This document shows, in pieces, positions 42,174-50,091 of a DNA stretch of 64,000 nucleotides. Source of the stretch: Arthrobacter sp. MYb214 (GTDB lineage: Bacteria; Actinomycetota; Actinomycetes; Actinomycetales; Micrococcaceae); the NCBI RefSeq assembly GCF_002979865.1, contig NZ_PCPZ01000002.1, forward strand, positions 372,001 through 436,000. Direction: 5' to 3'. The translations under genes and the position numbers were made by a program. The notes under the pieces are model-generated. The model had not been told where the DNA came from. It made no database searches and saw only the letters and a list, made by a program, of their open reading frames with translations. Every line of letters starts with the position of its first letter. The stretch's first letter is position 1.

Positions 42174-43400
42174 ATGGCACACGCACTTCCACAACGCATC
42201 CTGGTAGCCCCTTCCGGATTCAAGGAATCCCTCGACGCGGCGGGAGTCGCGGCGGCCATCGGCGCCGGGGTTCGCCGGGCCTTGCCCGGAGCCACGGTCA
42301 AGGCAGTGCCCATCGCCGATGGCGGCGAAGGCACCGCAGAAACCCTGGCGTGCGCTACCGGCGGCCACCTGGTGCCAATGGCAGTCACCGGTCCGGTCGG
42401 CCAGCAAGTCGAGTCCCACTACGCCATGCTCGGTGGCGAAGCGGCCGGAACGGCAGTCGTCGAAATGGCCGCCGCTGCGGGCCTGCGGCTGGTTCCCCGC
42501 GACCAGCGGGATCCGGGAACCACCACCAGCTACGGTGTGGGCGAGCTGATCGCGGCCGCCATTGATGCCGGGGCCTCCAAGATCCTCGTGGGCTGCGGCG
42601 ACTCGGGTACCTCGGATGGAGGCATGGGTGCATTGCAGGCGCTGGGTGCACGAATCCTTGATGCCAGCGGCCATGAGGTCAAGGCCGGCGGCAACTACCT
42701 CGGATCGGTGGACCGGTTGGATCTGTCCGGCCTGCACCCGGCCCTGGCTGCCGGGAATGTCCGGATCACCATGGCGCTGAACCCGCACAATGTGCTGACC
42801 GGCCCGCGCGGAGTGGCCCGCGTTTTCGGTCCGCAGAAGGGGGCAACTCCGGAACAGGTCGAAATCATGTCAGCTGGTTTCGAACGCTGGGCCTCGATCC
42901 TGCGCCGCGATGCGTTGGAGTCCTCGCGCTCCACGGATTTCGCTTTGGCCCCGGGGACGGGTGCTTCGGGCGGGCTGGGCGCTGGCTTGGCGGCGGTGGG
43001 GGCGGTGCTCTTGCCTCGCTTCGAGGCGATCCTGGACTCGGGCTTGGCCGGCATCGATCTGGACTCGATGCTGCGCGGAGCGGATCTGGTCATCACCGCA
43101 GAAGGCGCCATCGACTTCCAGACGCCCAAGGGCAAGGTGCCGGCGGAGGTAGCACGGCGCGCGGCGCTGCATGGGGTGCCGGTAGTGGCCTTGGCAGGAA
43201 CTCTGGGCCGCGGCTGCCGAGACGTGCACGATATCGGAATTGACGCCATTGCCTCGATCATGCCGATCCCGATGACGCTGCAAGAAGCAGTGGATGACGG
43301 GGAGCGGCTGCTGATCGAAGCGGCCGAACGCTTCATGCGCACCATCATCCTGGGTGCATCAATGGCAGCAGCCCGGCTCAGCCCGCGCGAGGCCTGGTAG
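42174..43400 (+). CDS. Glycerate kinase (GarK/GlxK family)
   Basis: A 408-residue cytosolic kinase that phosphorylates D-glycerate and so feeds it into glycolysis. The N-terminus ILVAPSGFKESLDA, the PIADGGEGTAETL motif, the GCGDSGTSDGGMGALQALG loop and GTGASGGLGAGLAAVGA are all diagnostic of the type I family. The C-terminal tail of about 20 residues is extra. An AAAGGAC site precedes the ATG. It is the metabolic partner of the carrier gene upstream. Confidence 0.92.
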   Translation: MAHALPQRILVAPSGFKESLDAAGVAAAIGAGVRRALPGATVKAVPIADGGEGTAETLACATGGHLVPMAVTGPVGQQVESHYAMLGGEAAGTAVVEMAAAAGLRLVPRDQRDPGTTTSYGVGELIAAAIDAGASKILVGCGDSGTSDGGMGALQALGARILDASGHEVKAGGNYLGSVDRLDLSGLHPALAAGNVRITMALNPHNVLTGPRGVARVFGPQKGATPEQVEIMSAGFERWASILRRDALESSRSTDFALAPGTGASGGLGAGLAAVGAVLLPRFEAILDSGLAGIDLDSMLRGADLVITAEGAIDFQTPKGKVPAEVARRAALHGVPVVALAGTLGRGCRDVHDIGIDAIASIMPIPMTLQEAVDDGERLLIEAAERFMRTIILGASMAAARLSPREAW

Positions 43401-43444
43401 CAGCCAGCGGTCGCGCCCTGAATAGGAACAAGCGTGCTGCCTTG

Positions 43445-43819
43445 CTAGAGCACGTAGGAGGCGATGAGCTGAGAGAGGGCCCGGACATCAACTTTGCCCT
43501 TGAACTCCAGACGAACTTTGCCCAACCCGCTGAACCACAGGTCCAGCTCCGCATCCAGATCGAAGGTTCCAGCTGTTTCAAGGGAGAACGACTGGACTTT
43601 CGAATACGGTAACGAGGTGTAATCCCGCTTTTTGCCGGTCATGCCTTGCACATTGACGGCGATGAGTCGCTTGTTGCTGAAGACCACGTAGTCGCGTGCA
43701 CCCTTGAAAGCGCTTAGTAGCTCTTCGCCAGTGACCATCATGGGTACGATCTCCGGTGCGACTTGTGAAAGGTCCCATGGGCCCAATTTGAAGACAGAGG
43801 AATTATTGAAATCAATCAT
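43445..43819 (-). CDS. PH-domain protein (bacterial PH, DUF1696 type)
   Basis: I start this at the ATG at 43819, giving 124 residues, the normal length of the family, with the typical opening MIDFNNSSVFKLGPWD. A longer frame would add 19 residues with no counterpart. The strand pattern FSNKRLIAVNVQGMTGKKRD then YTSLPYSKVQSFSLETAGTF and the C-terminal helix match single-domain bacterial PH proteins, whose ligands are unknown. It is divergent from the DUF6308 gene. Confidence 0.82.
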   Translation of the reverse strand: MIDFNNSSVFKLGPWDLSQVAPEIVPMMVTGEELLSAFKGARDYVVFSNKRLIAVNVQGMTGKKRDYTSLPYSKVQSFSLETAGTFDLDAELDLWFSGLGKVRLEFKGKVDVRALSQLIASYVL

Positions 43820-43955
43820 GTAAAGAGCGTACGAAGGATGAGGGACAAATAGGCGACGACTAATTTCCCGAATCATGGTTGAGAGCCCAACTTGTCGGTA
43901 CTTTCAGGTACGGTGAAATAATCAAATCTTCAACCAACAATGGGGGTCAGCGTAA

Positions 43956-44612
43956 ATGCAACTTCGATCAAAAGTAGACTTCAGCACTGCGGTAGAAGAT
44001 GTAAGGGACTATTTCGGGACCATGGGAAACGGTCGGCCCAAGTATTCTGGATCGCGCTTTGAAACTCTGGGTGAAGGTGTCGATACTGATCCACATCGAA
44101 TCACTGCGACCGACTTGGTGGCGGTATCGATGCTCTCCGTTGACGTGCCAGCGCAGGCTTCCTTGGGAATCCTCGAAACGCTAGCCGAGCAAATCAGAGA
44201 ATTGCTGTCCCAGATTCCGCAGGACTTGAAGTTTGAGAATTTGACACCAGAATCATTCGAGAAATATCTCGCTGAGGGATCGCCTGCGGATAAATTGTGG
44301 TCGCTTCTACGGCAACATGAAGACCCTTGGAAGGTTGGACAAACCACGGCAAGCAAGATCATGGCTCGCAAGCGGCCGGACTTGATTCCGGTTTACGATT
44401 CGGTTGTCGAAGCAGTTGCCGGGATCAAAGGCAGTGGAGAACAGTGGATCGTTTGGTACTCAGCCTTCCACGACGGTTCTTCCGAGGCCGCGGAATTTGT
44501 AGACAAGCTCAGAGCGATCAGGGCTGAGGCTGGCCAACCTCACTTGTCGTTATTACGAGTTTTGGATATTGCATTATGGAAGCAAGGAAAGCGCGAAATA
44601 AGGCATTCGTAA
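43956..44612 (+). CDS. DUF6308-type protein of unknown function
   Basis: A 218-residue soluble protein. FETLGEGVDTDPHRITATDL and VGQTTASKIMARKRPDLIPVY are stretches I associate with the uncharacterised DUF6308 family; the second resembles a helix-hairpin-helix/DNA-glycosylase-type segment followed by an aspartate. Base composition over this gene and the PH gene is visibly lower in GC than the neighbours, and codon use is less GC-biased, so recent acquisition is possible. It is followed by a strong terminator. The function is not known. Confidence 0.65.
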   Translation: MQLRSKVDFSTAVEDVRDYFGTMGNGRPKYSGSRFETLGEGVDTDPHRITATDLVAVSMLSVDVPAQASLGILETLAEQIRELLSQIPQDLKFENLTPESFEKYLAEGSPADKLWSLLRQHEDPWKVGQTTASKIMARKRPDLIPVYDSVVEAVAGIKGSGEQWIVWYSAFHDGSSEAAEFVDKLRAIRAEAGQPHLSLLRVLDIALWKQGKREIRHS

Positions 44613-44643
44613 ATCGCGCCTAGGGCTTGGCCCAGAATCGGCT

Positions 44644-44698
44644 CAGGCGTGCTGCCTTGACCGTTGACAACGGCGTTCAAGGCAGCACGCCTGTTTTT
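44644..44698. terminator. Terminator between convergent genes
   Basis: CAGGCGTGCTGCCTTGA (44644-44660) and its exact complement (44677-44693) form a 17-bp stem, followed by TTTTTC. It serves the DUF6308 gene and faces the convergent ribH. Confidence 0.9.
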
Positions 44699-44708
44699 CG
44701 CGTATTCC

Positions 44709-45146
44709 CTAGAGCTCGATAGCCGCCACGGCCTGAACCGCGCGTGCCGCCTCGGCGCCCTTCTTCAGGAAATGCTCGAAGTAGAAGCCCTGGTGCTCAT
44801 CATTCGAGTGGAAGTGGTGCGGGGTCAGGCTGACCGAGAAAGTAGGTACATCGGTATCCAGCTGGACCCGCATCAAGCCGTCCACTACCGCCTGGGCAAC
44901 GAAGTCGTGGCGGTAGATGCCGCCGTCAACCACGAGGGCTGCGGCTACCACTGCATCGTACTTGCCGGTCTTCGCCAGGCGCTGGGCCTGCAATGGCATT
45001 TCGTAGGCGCCGGGTACGCTGACGACATTGATGGTGTATTCCTGCCCGGAAGAATCCATCTCGGCCTTGAAGCCGGCCAGGGCCTGGTCGACGATATCCG
45101 CATGCCAGCTGGCCTTGATGAAGGCGACGTTCAATGGCTTGCTCAT
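44709..45146 (-). CDS. ribH: Lumazine synthase, type II-like
   Basis: A 145-residue 6,7-dimethyl-8-ribityllumazine synthase, which joins the ribityl-aminouracil to a four-carbon phosphate in riboflavin synthesis. SWHADIVDQALAGF, VPGAYEMPLQAQRLAKTGKY and LTPHHFHSNDEHQGFYFEHF place it in the decameric RibH2-like branch. No other riboflavin gene is adjacent, and no FMN riboswitch is visible upstream. It lies at the 3' end of a set with a flavin-dependent monooxygenase homologue, so it may supply flavin locally. Confidence 0.85.
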   Translation of the reverse strand: MSKPLNVAFIKASWHADIVDQALAGFKAEMDSSGQEYTINVVSVPGAYEMPLQAQRLAKTGKYDAVVAAALVVDGGIYRHDFVAQAVVDGLMRVQLDTDVPTFSVSLTPHHFHSNDEHQGFYFEHFLKKGAEAARAVQAVAAIEL

Positions 45147-45256
45147 GAGTTGCTCCCTGATTCTGCGTGCAAATGTCTAAGTCTTTTGATCTACCCTAGT
45201 GGCGTGGGTCTCAATGGAATAAATGGGGAAGGGGTTTGCGTAACGAATGAGCCGGT

Positions 45257-46279
45257 TCAGCGCCAGCCCATCAGCGGGGCCACGTGCTTGAGCACTGATT
45301 CGATGACGTGGGCGTTGTAGTCCACGCCCAACTGGTTTGGAACGGTGAGAAGGAGCGTATCCGCCGCGGCGATGGCTTCGTCTTCGGCCAGCTTCTTGGC
45401 CAGTTCATCTGGTTCCCCGGCATAGGACTTGCCGAAGACCGCACGGGTCTTCTCATCGATGTTGCCGATCTGGTCCGAGCTGTAGCGGTCACGGCCGAAG
45501 TACTGCCAGTCGCGCTCATCGGTCAGTGCGAAGATGCTGCGGCTCACCGAGACGCGCGGTTCGCGTGAGTGGCCGGCTTCCTTCCAGGCGTCGCGGTAGA
45601 GCTGGATCTGCTCGGCCTGCTGGACGTGGAAGGGCTTGCCCGATTCATCGTCCTTGAGCGTGGAGCTCTGCAGGTTCATGCCCAGCTTCGCGGCCCACAC
45701 TGCAGTGGCATTGGATCCGGAACCCCACCAGATGCGTTCGCGCAAGGTGTCCGAATGCGGCTCGATGCGCAGCAGGCCCGGGGGATTGGGGAACATCGGG
45801 TTCGGGCTAGGCTCGGCGAAGCCTTCCCCGGAAAGCACCTCGAGCAGGCGCTCGGTATGCCGGCGGCCCATATCGGCATCCGATTCGCCCTCGCGCGGCT
45901 CGAAGCCGAAGTGGCGCCAGCCGTCAATGACCTGCTCGGGCGAACCACGGCTGATGCCCAGCTGCAGGCGGCGATTGGAAATCAGGTCGGCGGAGCCTGC
46001 ATCCTCAGCCATGTACAGCGGGTTCTCGTAGCGCATGTCGATGACGCCGGTACCGATCTCGATGCGGCTGGTTCGCGCGCCGATGGCAGCCAGCAGCGGG
46101 AACGGGGAGGCGTATTGCTGGGCGAAGTGGTGCACGCGGAAATAGGCGCCGTCCGCGCCGAGCTCCTCGGCGGCGACCGCCAGATCGATGGCCTGCAGCA
46201 GGGCATCGGAGGCGGTGCGGGTGCCTGATTGCGGGTGGTCGGTCCAGTGGCCGAAGGACAAGAATCCGATGTTCTTCAT
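45257..46279 (-). CDS. LLM-class flavin-dependent oxidoreductase
   Basis: A 340-residue luciferase-like (TIM-barrel) enzyme using FMN or F420. Typical stretches are LAVAAEELGADGAYFRVHHF, SRIEIGTGVIDMRYENPLYM and GISRGSPEQVIDGWRHFGF. These enzymes oxygenate or reduce small organic molecules; the substrate is unknown. It is encoded 55 bp after the NADP-binding protein and 110 bp before ribH on the same strand, which suggests a joint role with a flavin supply. Confidence 0.87.
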   Translation of the reverse strand: MKNIGFLSFGHWTDHPQSGTRTASDALLQAIDLAVAAEELGADGAYFRVHHFAQQYASPFPLLAAIGARTSRIEIGTGVIDMRYENPLYMAEDAGSADLISNRRLQLGISRGSPEQVIDGWRHFGFEPREGESDADMGRRHTERLLEVLSGEGFAEPSPNPMFPNPPGLLRIEPHSDTLRERIWWGSGSNATAVWAAKLGMNLQSSTLKDDESGKPFHVQQAEQIQLYRDAWKEAGHSREPRVSVSRSIFALTDERDWQYFGRDRYSSDQIGNIDEKTRAVFGKSYAGEPDELAKKLAEDEAIAAADTLLLTVPNQLGVDYNAHVIESVLKHVAPLMGWR

Positions 46280-46334
46280 GCTTGAGGCAACAAGTAGTCT
46301 CGAATGGTTATTCCAGTCCTAGCCTCGTGGTCTG

Positions 46335-47048
46335 CTAGAACTGGCGGGCGGCGACGCCGGCTCGATGCGCAGTGGCGAGCGCCTCTTCGAGCTGCGCGAT
46401 AGTCACTGGCTGACCGCGATCGGCAAGGTGCGCGGAGTAGAAATTAGCGGGATCTTGGGCGTAGACGTGAGTGTAGCCACCGGATTCGGGCTCGGCGCGC
46501 CACGAATCAGCCAAGGTTCCGGCATTGACCGTGTCGAAGCCCAACGCTTGGACAAGTTCCAGCACTTCGGTCTTGGCAGCAAGGTCATCGCCATATATTG
46601 GCAACGCGGTCCTCGGAGCTGAATTGACCAGAAGCGGGATGTGATGCGCCACGATGTTGTTGAAGGCTTTGGTGATGCGGGCGCCGGGAAGGAGCGATGC
46701 TTCCAATTGCGCAGTAGTGGACTTCAAGGAATCGAGAACTTCTATGCGCCCGTCGCGGGATGGGTAGTAGTTGCCGGTGGATAGGACCGTCTTGTTGGCA
46801 AGCACCTGGGTTGGAAGGTCCGAATAAGCCGACAGCGGGATGGCCAACACGACGATATCGCCATATTCAGCGGCTTCAGCAACGGTTGCCGCGTGCGCGT
46901 TGTCGCCGAGTTCTTCCACCACGTCGGCGAGCGAGGCGGTGCCGCGTGAGTTCGCGATGGCCACGGTGGCGCCAGCGGCCACAGCTAGGCGAGCAATGGC
47001 CTGGCCGATATTTCCGCTACCGATAATCCCGATCTTGGTTGTGCTCAT
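46335..47048 (-). CDS. NADP(H)-binding F420-oxidoreductase-like protein
   Basis: A 237-residue Rossmann-fold protein. The dinucleotide loop is IGIIGSGNIGQAIARLAV with IANSRG placing it in the NADP-dependent NpdG/FNO-like group (F420H2:NADP reductase superfamily). TKAFNNIVAH is a second family stretch. Real F420 use is not proven; many members act on other substrates. It lies directly downstream of an ArsR-type regulator. Confidence 0.8.
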   Translation of the reverse strand: MSTTKIGIIGSGNIGQAIARLAVAAGATVAIANSRGTASLADVVEELGDNAHAATVAEAAEYGDIVVLAIPLSAYSDLPTQVLANKTVLSTGNYYPSRDGRIEVLDSLKSTTAQLEASLLPGARITKAFNNIVAHHIPLLVNSAPRTALPIYGDDLAAKTEVLELVQALGFDTVNAGTLADSWRAEPESGGYTHVYAQDPANFYSAHLADRGQPVTIAQLEEALATAHRAGVAARQF

Positions 47049-47103
47049 GGGTTGCTCCGAATTCTTATCTTGTGGTCGATGAGGTATCTAAGGGTGAAGA
47101 ATT

Positions 47104-47436
47104 TTATGTGGTGCGGGCAAGTTCCTGGCGAACCGTATCCATGAGTCCAGGGAATCGATGATCCAGTTCTTCGGTGCGCAACCAGTTGCGGTGCCGGGTG
47201 CCATCAACCTCTTGCCTGATCAAGCCGGATTCCCTGAGGATGCGCCAGTGCCGGGTGAGTGCCGACTTTGAGACACCAAAGTCCGAGCTGCTGCACGCGC
47301 CACCGGGGGTTGCGCCAATGTGAGCGATGATGGCGCGCCTGACCGGATCGGCCAGAGCGGCCATGATTTCGAATAGGTCCATTTCCTCTTCGGAGGGAAT
47401 GGTTAGAGGTCGAGTGAGGCGGCTTGCCACGTTCAT
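47104..47436 (-). CDS. ArsR-family transcriptional regulator
   Basis: A 110-residue winged-helix regulator. I start it at the ATG at 47436; the longer TTG-started frame runs into the operator region. The HTH reads LFEIMAALADPVRRAIIAHI followed by DFGVSKSALTRHWRILRESG (recognition helix). No Cys metal-site motif of the ELCVCDL type is present, so it probably senses something other than a thiophilic metal. It is the first gene of the downstream flavin/NADP set and lies next to a cluster of GTAC-centred palindromes. Confidence 0.82.
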   Translation of the reverse strand: MNVASRLTRPLTIPSEEEMDLFEIMAALADPVRRAIIAHIGATPGGACSSSDFGVSKSALTRHWRILRESGLIRQEVDGTRHRNWLRTEELDHRFPGLMDTVRQELARTT

Positions 47437-47474
47437 TTCCTTAACTCCGAAAGGCGTGCATGTACGCAAAAAGT

Positions 47475-47510
47475 GTACATACTAGTTATGTACGCGTCAA
47501 CATGTACATG
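47475..47510. promoter_or_regulatory. Palindrome cluster upstream of the ArsR gene
   Basis: GTACATACTAGTTATGTAC (47475-47493) is a perfect inverted repeat with a 5-bp gap, and CATGTACATG (47501-47510) is a second palindrome; a further ATGTAC occurs at 47460-47465. The array is the natural autoregulatory target of the adjacent ArsR protein. Confidence 0.6.
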
Positions 47511-47533
47511 CAGAAGGGATCAGGCCCTGCGAA

Positions 47534-47827
47534 TTAGCGGTGCGATGGCTGTGAGGGGTGAAGCGCTGGAGAGCCGCAGGTATTCTGCGAGTTGATGGTT
47601 GACCAGATCTCATCGAGCGATAGGCTCAGCGCGGCCGCGACAGCGGCGATGGTGGAGAAAGCGGGAGTGGCGACGCGGCCGGTTTCGATTTTCCGCAGGG
47701 TTTCGGGGGAGAGGCCGGCTTGGATCGCGACGTCGAGGATTGTTCGTTCGCCGCGTGCCTGCCGAAGCAGCGCGCCGAGGTTCTTGCCCTGTTCGATTTC
47801 CCGGGCGGTAAGCGGCAGTCTGACCAT
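47534..47827 (-). CDS. XRE-family transcriptional regulator
   Basis: A 97-residue single-domain Cro/C1-type protein. The HTH is GALLRQARGERTILDVAIQA followed by GLSPETLRKIETGRVATPAF and STIAAVAAALSLSLDEIW, a textbook XRE fold. No sensor domain is attached. It diverges from the methionine aminopeptidase gene; its start lies 13 bp from the twin palindromes at 47840-47863, which it very probably binds. Confidence 0.87.
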   Translation of the reverse strand: MVRLPLTAREIEQGKNLGALLRQARGERTILDVAIQAGLSPETLRKIETGRVATPAFSTIAAVAAALSLSLDEIWSTINSQNTCGSPALHPSQPSHR

Positions 47828-47839
47828 AATGAGACCATT

Positions 47840-47863
47840 ATACCGGTATTAAAATACCGGTAT
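47840..47863. promoter_or_regulatory. Twin palindromes, candidate XRE operator
   Basis: ATACCGGTAT occurs at 47840-47849 and again at 47854-47863, each a perfect palindrome, with centres 14 bp apart. The pair also forms one larger symmetric element. They fill the short gap between the divergent XRE and MetAP genes, where both promoters must be. Confidence 0.7.
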
Positions 47864-47873
47864 AGTAATTGGA

Positions 47874-48656
47874 ATGATCGAGATTCTCACAGCCAGCGAA
47901 GTAGAGCGCGCCCGCGAGACCGGACGCCTTGTCGGAAACATCCTCAATACGCTCAAGCACCGCGTGCAGGTCGGCACCAATCTCTTGGAAATCGACGCCT
48001 GGACCAAGGAAATGATCGAGGAGGCCGGCGCGGTCTCCTGCTACGTCGACTACGCCCCGTCCTTCGGCAGCGGCCCCTTCGGCCATTACATCTGCACGGG
48101 AGTCAACGATGCGGTGCTCCATGGACTGCCTCGCGACTACCAGCTGGCCGATGGCGACTTGCTCACCCTGGATCTGGCCGTCACCTTTAAAGGCATCGCC
48201 TCCGACGCGGCGATCAGCTTCATTGTCGGCACGGCTGCGCGTGCAGAAGACCTGAAGATGATCGAGACCACGCAGCGCGCCCTGGCTGCCGCCATCGCCG
48301 AGGCGCGTCCCGGAGCCAAGATCGGCGACCTGTCCTTCGCCATCGGATCGGTGCTGACCGCCGAAGGGTACAAGGTCAACATGGAATTCGGCGGCCACGG
48401 CATCGGCAGCACCATGCATCAGGATCCTCACGTTTCCAACGATGGCCGCCGCGGACGCGGGTACACGCTGCGTCCCGGTCTCCTGCTGGCCATCGAACCG
48501 TGGGTCATGGCCGATACCAGCAAGCTGGTGACCGACCGCGATGGCTGGACCCTGCGCAGCGCCACCGGCTGCCGCACGGCGCACACCGAGCACACCATTG
48601 CCATCACGGAAACTGGCGCGGAGATTCTCACCCTGCCCACCGACCTCTCGGCATAG
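47874..48656 (+). CDS. map: Methionine aminopeptidase type I
   Basis: A 260-residue metallo-aminopeptidase that removes the initiator methionine. All ligands are visible: His83 (substrate histidine), Asp100, Asp111, His175, Glu208 and Glu239. There is no N-terminal zinc-finger/SH3 extension. No ribosomal-protein or infA gene is nearby as would be expected for the housekeeping map; instead it stands alone opposite an XRE regulator. It is therefore probably an accessory, regulated copy. ATG at 47874 is supported by homology; GGAA precedes it closely. Confidence 0.92.
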   Translation: MIEILTASEVERARETGRLVGNILNTLKHRVQVGTNLLEIDAWTKEMIEEAGAVSCYVDYAPSFGSGPFGHYICTGVNDAVLHGLPRDYQLADGDLLTLDLAVTFKGIASDAAISFIVGTAARAEDLKMIETTQRALAAAIAEARPGAKIGDLSFAIGSVLTAEGYKVNMEFGGHGIGSTMHQDPHVSNDGRRGRGYTLRPGLLLAIEPWVMADTSKLVTDRDGWTLRSATGCRTAHTEHTIAITETGAEILTLPTDLSA

Positions 48657-48678
48657 GCAGAGGCCGGCATGGCGGCGA

Positions 48679-49911
48679 TCAGGCGTTCGGGCTTTCCCCG
48701 GTGCCGGCGCCGCGGCGGCGGAGCACCGGTTCGGCCGTGCCGGTGCCGCAGCCCGAGGAGGCGCTGCCGCAGGCCGGGGAAGCAACAGAGGTGCAGCACG
48801 ATCCGCTGCACCCGCTGGCCCCGGCGTTGCCCGCATCCTCCGGCTGGCGCGAAGCATGGCCGGCGGCTTCGCGCAGCGTCCTGGCCAGCTGCGCCGGGTC
48901 CTGGCCTTCTTGGCCCAGGACCACGAATCCCGCGTCGGCAATCATTGCCAGGTCGGCTTTCGCATCCTGCCCTTCGCTGGTCAGATAGTCGCCGAGAAAC
49001 AGCGAATTGGCCACTTCCAGGGCATTGGCCTGCAAGGAACGCAGGTGCATTTCGCGTCCGCCGGCCATCCGGATTTCCTTGTCCGGGCAGGCTAGCCGCA
49101 CTACGGCCAGGATCCGCAGGCACGCGCGCGGGGTCAGGTTCCAGGTGCCTTCCAGCGGAGTTCCGTCGAAAGGCATCAAGAAGTTCACCGGAATGGAATC
49201 GGCCTCCAGTGCGCGCACGGCGAAGATCGCCTCGACCAGCTGCTCGGGTGTTTCGCCCAGTCCAACGATGAGCCCCGAGCAGGGGGAGAGGCCGGCGGCC
49301 CTGGACTGCTGGACGGTGGAGACGCGCTCGGCGAAGCTGTGGGTGCTGCAGATTTCCGGGTAGAGGGACTCGGCCGTATTCAGGTTGTGGTTGTAGGCGT
49401 CGGCGCCGGCCTCCTTGAGCCGCTGGGCCTGCCCCTGCTTCAGGATGCCGATGCAGGCGCAGACCTCGACCTGCGGATGCTCTTCCTTCAATGCGCCGAT
49501 CATGTCCGCGACGCGTTCCACATCGCGGTCCGTGGGTCCCTTGCCGGAGGCGACCATGCAGACCCGCGAGGCGCCGCCGGCGATGCCCAAACCTGCCTGG
49601 CGCACCGCTTCGCCGGGCTTGAGCCAGGTGTATTTCAGGATTTCGGCCTTGGAGCCCAGACGCTGGGAACAGTAGGTGCAGTCCTCGGGGCACAAGCCGG
49701 ACTTCAGGTTGACCAGGTAGTTGACCTTCACGGTGTTGCCGAAATGCTTGCGCCGCAGCATCCCGGCCGCACTGACCAGTGCCGACGTCTGCGCGTCGCT
49801 GGTGGCCAGCAGCCCGAGGGCCTCTGCTGCGGTGAGCTGGTGGCCAGCGGAGATGCGTGCGGCCAGCTCGGTGAAATCTGCGGTGTCGGTGCGCTGCGCG
49901 GGGATGCTCAT
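48679..49911 (-). CDS. bioB: Biotin synthase with Cys-rich C-terminal tail
   Basis: A 410-residue radical-SAM enzyme that inserts sulfur into dethiobiotin. The start is the ATG at 49911, preceded by AAGGAACCC. The radical-SAM cluster motif CPEDCTYC uses Cys74, Cys78 and Cys81, with [15 protein letters not shown] and [18 protein letters not shown] as diagnostic BioB blocks. The last 50 residues form an extra tail with five cysteines in [20 protein letters not shown] and GCG, rich in Gly, Ser and Ala. bioA and bioD are not nearby. Two BioQ-like palindromes precede the gene. Confidence 0.95.
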   Translation of the reverse strand: MSIPAQRTDTADFTELAARISAGHQLTAAEALGLLATSDAQTSALVSAAGMLRRKHFGNTVKVNYLVNLKSGLCPEDCTYCSQRLGSKAEILKYTWLKPGEAVRQAGLGIAGGASRVCMVASGKGPTDRDVERVADMIGALKEEHPQVEVCACIGILKQGQAQRLKEAGADAYNHNLNTAESLYPEICSTHSFAERVSTVQQSRAAGLSPCSGLIVGLGETPEQLVEAIFAVRALEADSIPVNFLMPFDGTPLEGTWNLTPRACLRILAVVRLACPDKEIRMAGGREMHLRSLQANALEVANSLFLGDYLTSEGQDAKADLAMIADAGFVVLGQEGQDPAQLARTLREAAGHASRQPEDAGNAGASGCSGSCCTSVASPACGSASSGCGTGTAEPVLRRRGAGTGESPNA

Positions 49912-49959
49912 GGGTTCCTTCGCCTGGTTGGATGGCTGCCTGCCAAGGTGCAGCCATTC

Positions 49960-49974
49960 TTGAACGGTGTTCAA
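49960..49974. promoter_or_regulatory. BioQ-like operator of bioB (proximal)
   Basis: TTGAACGGTGTTCAA is a perfect inverted repeat with a 3-bp gap and contains TGAAC-N3-GTTCA, the core of BioQ (TetR-family biotin repressor) sites in actinobacteria. It lies 49 bp before the bioB start. No bioQ gene is present in the window. Confidence 0.7.
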
Positions 49975-49997
49975 TTCCTGGCACCAATGTACACGAA

Positions 49998-50034
49998 AAG
50001 CCCCCGACTTGAACAATGTTCAAGTCGGGGGCTT
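49998..50034 (-). terminator. Terminator hairpin containing a second BioQ-like palindrome
   Basis: The arms 49998-50014 and 50018-50034 (AAGCCCCCGACTTGAAC and its complement) form a perfect 17-bp stem. On the minus strand the stem follows the ABC permease gene and ends in CTTTTCG. The apex TTGAACAATGTTCAA (50009-50023) is a second BioQ-like site, so one element may both end the upstream transcript and bind the biotin repressor. Confidence 0.75.
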
Positions 50035-50091
50035 GCTCTGCTTTCCACAGCAGTTGCAGACGGCGCGCGTCCCGTGCGGAGCGCCCGCCGC

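Noticed and set aside
45147-45256. FMN riboswitch before ribH
   Set aside because: The gap is about 110 bp and lacks the conserved RFN core and its multibranch helices.
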